DNA of 64,000 nt from Stagnihabitans lacustris (lineage in GTDB: Bacteria > Pseudomonadota > Alphaproteobacteria > Rhodobacterales > Rhodobacteraceae). Location: positions 62,001-126,000 of the forward strand of contig NZ_JAPDGS010000003.1 of NCBI RefSeq assembly GCF_025950525.1, in the 5' to 3' direction. A program made the position numbers and the translations under genes. Shown in pieces: positions 53,685-60,690 of this stretch (its first letter is position 1; each line of letters starts with the position of its first letter). Under the pieces are notes generated by a model. That model did no database searches. It saw only the letters and a list, made by a program, of their open reading frames with translations, and was not told where the DNA came from.

Positions 53685-54303
53685 CCAGACCAACTTGCCC
53701 CAGCCCGAGTGGCTGAATGTTTCACGTGAAACAATGGATGATCTGGCCCGTTTTGGTGCTCTGGTGACCCAATGGACCGCGCGAATCAACCTGATCAGCC
53801 CCGCATCCATTCCTGATATCTGGAATCGCCATATTCTGGACAGTGCGCAGCTCTTTGGTCTGGCCAAGGATGGCCGCACTTGGATTGATTTGGGCAGTGG
53901 TGGCGGGTTTCCGGGCATCGTGGCTGCCATCATCGCCCGAGAGCTTCAGCCAACTTGGCGATTCAATCTCGTGGAATCGGATCAAAGAAAGACCGCCTTT
54001 CTGCGGAAGGCAGCGATTGAACTTGGCCTGGTTCTTCACCTGCATGCGACTCGGGCCGAATCTCTGAAGCAAATGAAAGCGCAAACACTGACGGCGCGGG
54101 CTCTTGCTCCGCTGTCGGACCTGCTGTCCCTGGTTGATCGTCATCTAGAACCGGGTGGCCGCGCGATCCTCCCCAAAGGGGCGCGCGCCCAAGCCGAAAT
54201 TGATGAAGCCCGCGCCTCTTGGTCCTTTGATCTTGATGTGATCCCAAGCCGCACTGACCCCGCAGCGCAAATCCTGATGATCGAGAACCTGCGACATGTC
54301 TGA
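53677..54303 (+). CDS. rsmG: 16S rRNA (guanine-N7)-methyltransferase RsmG (GidB)
   Basis: A 208-residue SAM enzyme that methylates G527 of 16S rRNA. The SAM motif [15 protein letters not shown] is at about 70-84, followed by [14 protein letters not shown]. Its loss gives low-level streptomycin resistance in other bacteria. Codons 15-20 (NVSRET) are encoded by the third parS site. It overlaps mnmG by eight bases upstream and parA by eight bases downstream. Confidence 0.94.
   Translation: MADQTNLPQPEWLNVSRETMDDLARFGALVTQWTARINLISPASIPDIWNRHILDSAQLFGLAKDGRTWIDLGSGGGFPGIVAAIIARELQPTWRFNLVESDQRKTAFLRKAAIELGLVLHLHATRAESLKQMKAQTLTARALAPLSDLLSLVDRHLEPGGRAILPKGARAQAEIDEARASWSFDLDVIPSRTDPAAQILMIENLRHV
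53718..53733. other. parS centromere site 3
   Basis: TGTTTCACGTGAAACA inside rsmG, encoding NVSRET. A parS site inside gidB is known from other bacteria. Confidence 0.93.
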
Positions 54304-55117
54304 CTTCACCCGTGCCCGCCAACCCATGATCGTCGCGATTGCCAACCAAAAGGGCGGCGTGGGCAAAACGACGACGGCCATTAACCTGGCGGCTTGCCTC
54401 GTGGAGTCCGGGGCCCGGGTGCTGTTGGTCGACCTTGATCCCCAGGGGAACGCGTCGACGGGACTTGGTGTCGCGCCAGATGCACGGAAATCGACCTCCT
54501 ATGACCTTTTGGTCGAAGAAGCCGCTGTCCACGACATTCTGATGCCAACTTCAATCCCGGGTCTGGACATCATTCCCGCCAATTCTGACCTATCTTCTGC
54601 AGACATCGACCTTGTCGCCAACGAGAAACGGACGTTCCTTCTGCATGACTCGCTCCGCCACGGCATCGAGGACAGTTTGGACTATGACTTTCTGCTGATT
54701 GACTGCCCGCCTTCGCTTAGCCTTCTGACGATCAATGCCCTGGTCGCCGCACATTCCGTTCTGATTCCTCTGCAGGCGGAATTCTTCGCGCTTGAAGGCT
54801 TGTCGCAGCTCATGATGACGATCCGCAAAGTCCGCGCTGCCGCCAATCCAGGTCTTCGCATCGAAGGCGTCTTGCTGACGATGTCCGATGCGCGCAACCG
54901 TCTCAGCCAGTTGGTCGAATCCGATGCGCGGCAGACGCTTGGCGACCTTGTTTTCCGCACAGTAATCCCAAGAAATGTGCGATTGAGCGAGGCGCCCTCT
55001 TTCGCTCAGGCCATCCTGCAGTATGATCCGCAATCACGGGGCAGCGAGGCCTATCGCAACCTCGCAGCCGAGTTTCTTCAGCGCCACCCGCTGACGGATC
55101 GCAAAGCGGCAGGTTAA
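54296..55117 (+). CDS. parA: Chromosome partitioning ATPase ParA (Soj)
   Basis: A 273-residue Walker-type ATPase. The deviant Walker A motif KGGVGKTT is at 19-26 with the signature Lys, followed by LLVDLDPQGNAS and FLLIDCPPSLSLLT. ParA-ATP binds DNA non-specifically and is released by ParB, moving origins apart. The tail has RLSEAPSFAQAILQYDPQSRGSEAY, typical of chromosomal ParA. The N-terminus is short, as in non-autoregulating chromosomal types. It is followed fifteen bases later by parB. Confidence 0.97.
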   Translation: MSDFTRARQPMIVAIANQKGGVGKTTTAINLAACLVESGARVLLVDLDPQGNASTGLGVAPDARKSTSYDLLVEEAAVHDILMPTSIPGLDIIPANSDLSSADIDLVANEKRTFLLHDSLRHGIEDSLDYDFLLIDCPPSLSLLTINALVAAHSVLIPLQAEFFALEGLSQLMMTIRKVRAAANPGLRIEGVLLTMSDARNRLSQLVESDARQTLGDLVFRTVIPRNVRLSEAPSFAQAILQYDPQSRGSEAYRNLAAEFLQRHPLTDRKAAG

Positions 55118-55132
55118 GGCAAGGAGAAAGAC

Positions 55133-56023
55133 ATGGAAAAACGTGGTTTGGGTCGAGGCCTCTCGGCGCTTCTTGCTGATGCCAACCTGACCGGCGGCGC
55201 CGAACCGGCGCGGCCGCTGAAGTCGGAGCTGCTGGTCCCTGTGGACCATCTCCACCCGAATCCGGATCAACCGCGCAAGACCTTCACGCCCGAGGCGCTC
55301 GATCAACTGGCTCAGTCGATCCGGCAAAAGGGGATCATTCAGCCCTTGATCGTTCGTGCTTCTTCGCGCGCCGATCACTACGAAATCGTTGCTGGTGAAC
55401 GGCGCTGGCGCGCGGCGCAACTTGCTGAACTTCATTCTGTGCCGGTGGTGGTTCGTGAGTTCTCGGATGTCGAAGTCCTTGAAATCGCAATTATCGAGAA
55501 CATTCAGCGCGAAGACCTCAACCCGATCGAAGAGGCACTGGCCTACCGACAGTTGATGGATCGCTTTGGGCACACCCAGGAAAAGCTTGCGGAGGCCCTG
55601 TCCCGCAGCCGCAGTCACATCGCGAACTCCATGCGGCTGCTGACTTTGCCCGAGACGGTGCAATATATGCTGCGCAAGGGTGAGCTGACGGCTGGCCACG
55701 CGCGCGCCCTGATCACCTCAGCGGACCCGACAAAGTTGGCGGTTCAGGCGGTGCAGCGTGGGCTTTCCGTCCGTCAGGTGGAAGAGCTGGTCAAAAAGCC
55801 CGTGCCCGACTCCAAGCGTCGCCCCCCCAACACCGAGAAAGACGCTGACACGCGGGCCATCGAATCGGATATTTCGGCCAATCTTGGCATGGGTGTGAAG
55901 ATCGACTTTCGGGGCGTGGATGGCGGGACCGTCACGATTTCGTTCCGTTCGCTCGACGAACTGGACCTGCTGTGCGACGTTCTTTCGCGCCTGGACCGCA
56001 AGGAAATGATGGACCGCCTCTAA
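55133..56023 (+). CDS. parB: Chromosome partitioning protein ParB (Spo0J)
   Basis: A 296-residue parS-binding CTPase. It begins with KRGLGRGLSALL, which engages ParA. The CTP-binding boxes are GERRWRAAQL and ENIQREDLNPIEEA. The helix-turn-helix that reads parS is in LAEALSRSRSHIANSMRLLTLP, and the C-terminal dimer domain closes it. GGAGAAAGAC gives a good ribosome site. Four matching parS sites lie within 12 kb, so the whole ParABS system is in this window. Confidence 0.97.
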   Translation: MEKRGLGRGLSALLADANLTGGAEPARPLKSELLVPVDHLHPNPDQPRKTFTPEALDQLAQSIRQKGIIQPLIVRASSRADHYEIVAGERRWRAAQLAELHSVPVVVREFSDVEVLEIAIIENIQREDLNPIEEALAYRQLMDRFGHTQEKLAEALSRSRSHIANSMRLLTLPETVQYMLRKGELTAGHARALITSADPTKLAVQAVQRGLSVRQVEELVKKPVPDSKRRPPNTEKDADTRAIESDISANLGMGVKIDFRGVDGGTVTISFRSLDELDLLCDVLSRLDRKEMMDRL

Positions 56024-56059
56024 AGCTTGCCTGCAGGTCTGGGCCGGAGCACTTCGGCC

Positions 56060-57220
56060 CTAGCCAACCAAAAGCTCACGCAGGATGGCATTTAGCACCA
56101 TCCGTCCGGTCGGCGTTGCCCGCAGCCGATCACGGTGAAGATCGACGAACCCGCCGTCAATGAGCTCGGCAATCTTTTTCTCGGGCAGGTCCTGCCCCCG
56201 AAGCCGGGCATATCGCGCGACATCCAGCCCCTCCGACAAGCGCAGCGCGTTCAGGAGATATTCCGTCGCCTGATCCTCTCCCTCCGACAGGTTGCGCGGA
56301 AGCTCACCTGTGGCGCCAGATTCCACCAGATTCAGCCAAGCGCCAGGAGCCTTCGGTGCCTCCGTTGCCCAGCGTTGCCCCTGCAGGGTCAGCCGCCCAT
56401 GCGCGCCCGGGCCGATCCCAGCGTAATCCCCAAGGCGCCAATAGATCAGGTTATGACGGGCTTCCTGACCAGATTTGGCGTGGTTCGACACCTCATAGGG
56501 CATGAGGCCGGCCGCCACGGTCATGTCTTGGGTCAGGTCATAGAGCTCGACCGACAGGTCCTCATCGGGCAGCCCGACCAGCAGACCGCGCGCATGCCGC
56601 GCTGCAAAGACGGTGCCTTCTTCGACGGTCAACTGATAAAGCGATAGATGATCGGGTGCCATCGCCAGGGCTTCGGTCAACTCCTGCTGCCAGTCCGCAG
56701 CCGTCTGATCCTGTCGCGCATAGATCAGATCAAAACTCACGCGCCCGAAATGCTTCCGTGCGATATCATAGGCGAATTTACCCTCCGCAACGCTGTGCAT
56801 CCGACCCAAACGCTTCAAATCGCCATCGCGCAGGGCCTGCAAGCCGATCGAGATCCGATTGACCCCGGCCTGGGCATAGCGTTCAAACCGTGCAGCCTCG
56901 ACGGAACCGGGATTCGCCTCCATCGTGACCTCGAAGTCATTCGCCACCGTCCAGGTCGCCCGGATGCGCTCCAGCATCGCGGCAACCAGATCGCTGTCCA
57001 TCAGCGAAGGGGTCCCACCACCAAAGAAGACCGTCGACAACAGCCTTCCCTGGGTTTCCCGTCCGATCCGGTCGATCTCTGCCAGATAGGCGCTCTTCCA
57101 GCGGTTCTGGTCGATCCGATCCGCCACATGGCTGTTAAAGTCGCAATAGGGGCACTTCGACTGGCAAAAGGGCCAGTGCAAATACAGCCCAAATCCCCCA
57201 TTCTGCCAATCTTCGCTCAT
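56060..57220 (-). CDS. hemW: HemW-like radical SAM haem chaperone
   Basis: A 386-residue radical SAM protein. The cluster motif is C19-x3-C23-x2-C26 in PFCQSKCPYC, and the SAM block is FFGGGTPSLM. It has the HemW-type RHNLIYWR and IGPGAHGRL segments; HemW hands haem to haem enzymes, although it was long annotated as a coproporphyrinogen oxidase. It overlaps the ridA gene upstream by ATGA and is convergent with parB. Confidence 0.92.
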   Translation of the reverse strand: MSEDWQNGGFGLYLHWPFCQSKCPYCDFNSHVADRIDQNRWKSAYLAEIDRIGRETQGRLLSTVFFGGGTPSLMDSDLVAAMLERIRATWTVANDFEVTMEANPGSVEAARFERYAQAGVNRISIGLQALRDGDLKRLGRMHSVAEGKFAYDIARKHFGRVSFDLIYARQDQTAADWQQELTEALAMAPDHLSLYQLTVEEGTVFAARHARGLLVGLPDEDLSVELYDLTQDMTVAAGLMPYEVSNHAKSGQEARHNLIYWRLGDYAGIGPGAHGRLTLQGQRWATEAPKAPGAWLNLVESGATGELPRNLSEGEDQATEYLLNALRLSEGLDVARYARLRGQDLPEKKIAELIDGGFVDLHRDRLRATPTGRMVLNAILRELLVG

Positions 57221-57600
57221 CCCTGGTAGGCCGTCACTTCGATCTCGACCAGCATTTCTGGCCGGATCAGGCCCGCGATCACCATGGTCGCTGCTGGCCG
57301 GATCTCGCCCAGATGTCGGCCAAGGACCGGAACCAACTGTTCGACCAACGAAGGATCGACCACCGTATATTGAACCCGAACCACGTCGGAGGGCTCGAAT
57401 CCCGCCTCCTCCAACACCCGCCAGATCGTCGCAAAGCAGTTCTCCGCCTGGGCCGCAATCCCCTCGGGCATGGCCATCGTGGCGTAATCATACCCCGTGA
57501 CGCCGGACACAAAGCACCAGCCCCCCTTCACGACAGCACGGCTATAGCCCATGGTCTTTTCGAAAGGCGATCCCGTCGAGATATGTTTCACGTGAAACAC
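57217..57600 (-). CDS. RidA/YjgF-family enamine deaminase
   Basis: A 127-residue RidA-family protein. SPFEKTMGYSRAVV and FVSGVTGYDYATM form the N-terminal beta part, and the conserved VVRVQYTVVDPS and TMVIAGLIRPEMLVEIEVTAY block is at the C-terminus with the active-site Arg. RidA proteins clear reactive enamine or imine intermediates of amino-acid metabolism. The homologous part requires a start at or before ISTGSPFEK, so the start is one of two GTG codons, at 57600 or 57591, both within the fourth parS site. It overlaps rdgB by thirteen bases if the first is used. Confidence 0.85.
   Translation of the reverse strand: MFHVKHISTGSPFEKTMGYSRAVVKGGWCFVSGVTGYDYATMAMPEGIAAQAENCFATIWRVLEEAGFEPSDVVRVQYTVVDPSLVEQLVPVLGRHLGEIRPAATMVIAGLIRPEMLVEIEVTAYQG
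57584..57599. other. parS centromere site 4
   Basis: TGTTTCACGTGAAACA at the junction of rdgB and the ridA gene. It encodes the end of RdgB, includes its TGA stop, and supplies the ridA start codons. Confidence 0.93.
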
Positions 57601-58190
57601 TCCGCTACAAGTTTCCGAAACGCATCCGCCCGATGGCTGATCAAATTCTTCTCTTCATCGGCCATTTCCCCAAAGGTCCGATCATGCCCAACGGGCTGAA
57701 AGATCGGATCATAGCCGTGTCCCGTGCTTCCCCGCATTGGCCAGACGATCCGCCCTTCGCAACGCCCCGCCACGACCATCTCCGCCCCATGTGGCTCTAC
57801 AATGGCCAAAGTGCAGCAAAAAGCTGCCGAGGTTGCCCCTCCGACCACCTCCAGCATCCCCCAAGTCTTCCGCATCGCCCGTGTAAAGTCCCGCCCGCCA
57901 GAGCCCTCAGCCCAATCCGCCGTATAAATCCCCGGAGCCCCGCCCAAAGCCGCGACCTCCAACCCGGAATCATCGGCCAATGTCACCAGACCCGACCCCT
58001 TCGCCCCCGCCCGCGCCTTCACCAAAGCATTCCCGGCAAAGCTCCGCTCGGTCTCCTCCGGCTCGCTCAGCCCAAAGTCCTTCAGCCCCAGGATTTCCAC
58101 CTCGAAAGGCGCCAGCAGAGCCTGAAACTCCGCCAGCTTTCCCTTGTTTCCGGTGGCGACCAGCAATTGGCTCCCCCGTGCGATCTTCAT
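57588..58190 (-). CDS. rdgB: dITP/XTP pyrophosphatase RdgB
   Basis: A 200-residue enzyme that removes inosine and xanthosine triphosphates from the nucleotide pool. The N-terminal [13 protein letters not shown] (residues 11-23), LADDSGLEV with the metal-binding Asp, and TGHGYDPIF and [16 protein letters not shown] blocks are all present. The ATG at 58190 overlaps the rph stop (ATGA). Its last residues and stop fall in parS site 4. With Maf at 47704, two nucleotide house-cleaning enzymes lie near the origin. Confidence 0.94.
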   Translation of the reverse strand: MKIARGSQLLVATGNKGKLAEFQALLAPFEVEILGLKDFGLSEPEETERSFAGNALVKARAGAKGSGLVTLADDSGLEVAALGGAPGIYTADWAEGSGGRDFTRAMRKTWGMLEVVGGATSAAFCCTLAIVEPHGAEMVVAGRCEGRIVWPMRGSTGHGYDPIFQPVGHDRTFGEMADEEKNLISHRADAFRKLVAECFT

Positions 58191-58900
58191 CCCAAAGCCG
58201 CCTTCTGCGCTGCCACCAACTGCGCAATTCCGGCTTCGGCCAGATCCAACAACCCGCCCATCTCGTCCCGCGAGAAAGTTGCCCCCTCCGCCGACATCTG
58301 CAGCTCGATCATCCGGCCACGCCCGGTCAGAACAAAGTTCCCATCCGTGCCAGCAACCGAATCTTCGGCGTAATCCAGGTCCAAGACGCCTTGCCCGGCA
58401 TAGATCCCGCAAGACACTGCCGCGACATGGTCAAGGATCGGGTCCGACACAATCGCCCCCGACTTCAGCAACCCATTCACCGCCAGCCGCAAAGCCACAA
58501 ACCCGCCGGTGATCGAGGCGCATCGCGTCCCGCCGTCCGCCTGCAACACGTCGCAATCAATGACGATCTGCCGCTCTCCCAGGGCCGAGCGGTCGACCCC
58601 CGCCCGCAAAGCCCGTCCGATCAGCCGCTGGATCTCTTGCGTCCGGCCCGACTGTTTGCCCGCCGCAGCCTCGCGCCGCGTCCGCGACCCGGTTGCGCGC
58701 GGCAACATGCCATATTCCGCCGTCACCCAGCCCAGCCCCGTCCCTTTCAGGAAGCTCGGCGGCTTGTCCTCGATCGAGGCCGAGCACAGAACATGCGTTT
58801 CCCCCATCTTGATCAGACAAGACCCTTCGGCGTGTTTCATCACACCGGTCTCGATCACCACCGCCCGCATCTCGTCCAGTTTCCGTCCCGAGGGTCGCAT
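58187..58900 (-). CDS. rph: Ribonuclease PH
   Basis: A 237-residue phosphorolytic exoribonuclease that trims tRNA 3' ends. [11 protein letters not shown] begins the protein; the active-site region [21 protein letters not shown] and the [13 protein letters not shown] segment follow, then [12 protein letters not shown] with the catalytic Asp. All look complete, unlike the truncated E. coli K-12 gene. It is divergent from hrcA over 100 bases. Confidence 0.96.
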   Translation of the reverse strand: MRPSGRKLDEMRAVVIETGVMKHAEGSCLIKMGETHVLCSASIEDKPPSFLKGTGLGWVTAEYGMLPRATGSRTRREAAAGKQSGRTQEIQRLIGRALRAGVDRSALGERQIVIDCDVLQADGGTRCASITGGFVALRLAVNGLLKSGAIVSDPILDHVAAVSCGIYAGQGVLDLDYAEDSVAGTDGNFVLTGRGRMIELQMSAEGATFSRDEMGGLLDLAEAGIAQLVAAQKAALG

Positions 58901-58916
58901 GCTTCACCTTTCAGCT

Positions 58917-58925
58917 TTATCCACA
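58917..58925 (+). promoter_or_regulatory. Perfect DnaA box between rph and hrcA
   Basis: TTATCCACA is the exact consensus. It lies 17 bases upstream of the rph start on its template side and about 76 bases before the hrcA start. It is isolated, so a role in transcription is more likely than in replication. Confidence 0.55.
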
Positions 58926-58964
58926 GGCCAGATACGCCCGCGACCCGCCCTCACGCAACCCTGA

Positions 58965-58994
58965 TTGACGTTTCGCCCGTTACATCCCTACATT
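58965..58994 (+). promoter_or_regulatory. Candidate promoter of hrcA, leaderless transcript
   Basis: TTGACG (58965-58970) and TACATT (58989-58994) are separated by 18 bases. Transcription would begin at about the ATG at 59001, and no ribosome site lies before it, so the mRNA may lack a leader. No CIRCE element was seen. Confidence 0.5.
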
Positions 58995-59000
58995 CCCCCC

Positions 59001-60065
59001 ATGATCCCAAAGTCCCCGCTCTCCGAGTTGAACGACCGTTCCCGCGAGGTCTTCCGCCGCGTCGTCGAATCCTACCTGTCCAACGGCGACCCGGTCGGCT
59101 CGCGCACCCTGACCCGCGCGATGACGGAAAAGCTTTCCGCCGCCACGATCCGCAACACGATGCAGGACCTGGAATACCTCGGCCTTCTGGACAGCCCCCA
59201 TATCTCCGCCGGTCGCATCCCGACGCAAACCGGCCTCCGCCTCTTCGTCGACAGCCTGCTGGAGGTCGGCGAGATCGACGCCAATGACCGCTCCCGCATC
59301 GAATCCGCCTTGCCGCAAGAAGAAACCGAGGTCACGACCCTGCTGGATCAGGTCGGCGGCGCGCTTTCCCATATCACCGGCTCCGCTTCGCTCGTCCTGG
59401 CGCCAAAGCAGGAAACCGCGCTCCGTCATATCGAGTTCGTCTCCCTCGCCCCTGACCGCGCCCTGACCGTCCTCGTCTTTGTCGATGGCCATGTCGAAAA
59501 CCGCGTCTTCACCCCACCGCCGGGCCAAACCCCCGCCTCCCTGCGCGAAGCCGCCAATTTCCTGAATGCCATTGCCGAGGGCCGCCGCCTCTCCGAACTC
59601 CGCCCCCTGATCGCCGCCGAAATCGCCTCCCGCCGCCAAGAGATCGACACCCTCGCCCGCACCATGGTCGAATCCGGTCTGGCGCTCTGGCAAAACCCCG
59701 GTGAGCGTGGCGAACGCCTGATCGTCCGCGGCCAAGCGAATCTCCTCCCCAACGCGCCCGAGGTCGACCTCGACCGCATCCGAACCCTGTTTGACGACCT
59801 GGAAAAGAAGCGCGACATCGCCGATTTCCTGGAAATGACCGAGACAGGAGAGGGTGTGCGCATTTTTATCGGTTCCGAGAACAAACTCTTCTCACTTTCG
59901 GGTTCCACTTTGGTCGTTTCTCCCTATATGAACGCCGACCGTAAGATCATCGGCGCCATCGGCGTCATCGGCCCCACCCGGCTCAACTACGGCCGGATCG
60001 TGCCCATCGTGGACTTCACCGCCCAACTCATCGGGCGGCTGGTCTCCGAACGGGGCAAGGGCTGA
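59001..60065 (+). CDS. hrcA: Heat-shock repressor HrcA
   Basis: A 354-residue repressor of chaperone operons that binds CIRCE sites. The N-terminal winged helix has VVESYLSNGDPVGSRTLTR and TIRNTMQDLEYLGLL, followed by HISAGRIPTQTGLR. The C-terminal sensor domain ends with IGVIGPTRLNYGRIVPIVDF. The ATG at 59001 starts the conserved part; an upstream start would add a tail with no ribosome site. It is 17 bases before grpE. Confidence 0.95.
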   Translation: MIPKSPLSELNDRSREVFRRVVESYLSNGDPVGSRTLTRAMTEKLSAATIRNTMQDLEYLGLLDSPHISAGRIPTQTGLRLFVDSLLEVGEIDANDRSRIESALPQEETEVTTLLDQVGGALSHITGSASLVLAPKQETALRHIEFVSLAPDRALTVLVFVDGHVENRVFTPPPGQTPASLREAANFLNAIAEGRRLSELRPLIAAEIASRRQEIDTLARTMVESGLALWQNPGERGERLIVRGQANLLPNAPEVDLDRIRTLFDDLEKKRDIADFLEMTETGEGVRIFIGSENKLFSLSGSTLVVSPYMNADRKIIGAIGVIGPTRLNYGRIVPIVDFTAQLIGRLVSERGKG

Positions 60066-60082
60066 CACAGAAGGAAAGAACC

Positions 60083-60616
60083 ATGGCTGAAGAGACCGCA
60101 GCTCAGGCACATACCGACGACAAGGACTTGGAACATTTCCTCGCCCAGGATGGCGAGATCGAGGCGCTCAAGGCCGAGCGCGACGAGTTCCGCGACCGCT
60201 ACATGCGCGCCCTGGCCGATGCCGAGAATTCGCGCAAACGCGCCGACCGCGACCGCCGCGAGGCCGAGAACTACGGCTCCACCCGCCTGGCCCGCGACCT
60301 GCTCCCGGTCTTTGACAACCTGCGCCGCGCTTTGGGCGCCGTGACCGACGAACAGCGCGCCGCCAATGCCGCCCTGCTGGAAGGCGTCGAACTGACCCTG
60401 AAAGAGCTGACCGCCGTCATGTCCAAACACGGTGTCAAGCCGATCGAGGCCAAGCCCGGCGACCTCTTCGACGCGCAATGCATGGAGGCGATGTTCGAAG
60501 CCCCCCTGCCGGGCACCAAGGCTGGCCAGATCATCCAGGTGATGACCGAGGGCTTCATGCTGCACGACCGCCTTCTGCGCCCGGCGCAAGTCGGCGTGTC
60601 GTCCTTCACCGGCTAA
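60083..60616 (+). CDS. grpE: Nucleotide exchange factor GrpE
   Basis: A 177-residue co-chaperone that releases ADP from DnaK. It has the long helical N-terminal half (DEFRDRYMRALADAENSRKRADRD) and the C-terminal beta domain (GVKPIEAKPGDLFDAQCMEAM). The ATG at 60083 follows GGAAAGAACC. It forms an operon with hrcA. dnaK and dnaJ are not in the window. Confidence 0.95.
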   Translation: MAEETAAQAHTDDKDLEHFLAQDGEIEALKAERDEFRDRYMRALADAENSRKRADRDRREAENYGSTRLARDLLPVFDNLRRALGAVTDEQRAANAALLEGVELTLKELTAVMSKHGVKPIEAKPGDLFDAQCMEAMFEAPLPGTKAGQIIQVMTEGFMLHDRLLRPAQVGVSSFTG

Positions 60617-60621
60617 GCAAC

Positions 60622-60690
60622 GGCGGGATTTAACCCGCCCCACGCCGCCCTACCGATCCCGCCCAAGCGTAGGGCGGGATTTATCCCGCC
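60622..60690. repeat. Two GGCGGGATTT hairpins between grpE and mutS
   Basis: GGCGGG-ATTTAA-CCCGCC (60622-60639) and GGCGGGATTTATCCCGCC (60673-60690) are near-identical palindromes 33 bases apart. The second runs across the mutS stop codon. They lie between convergent genes and could act as a paired terminator or be copies of a short interspersed repeat. Confidence 0.65.
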
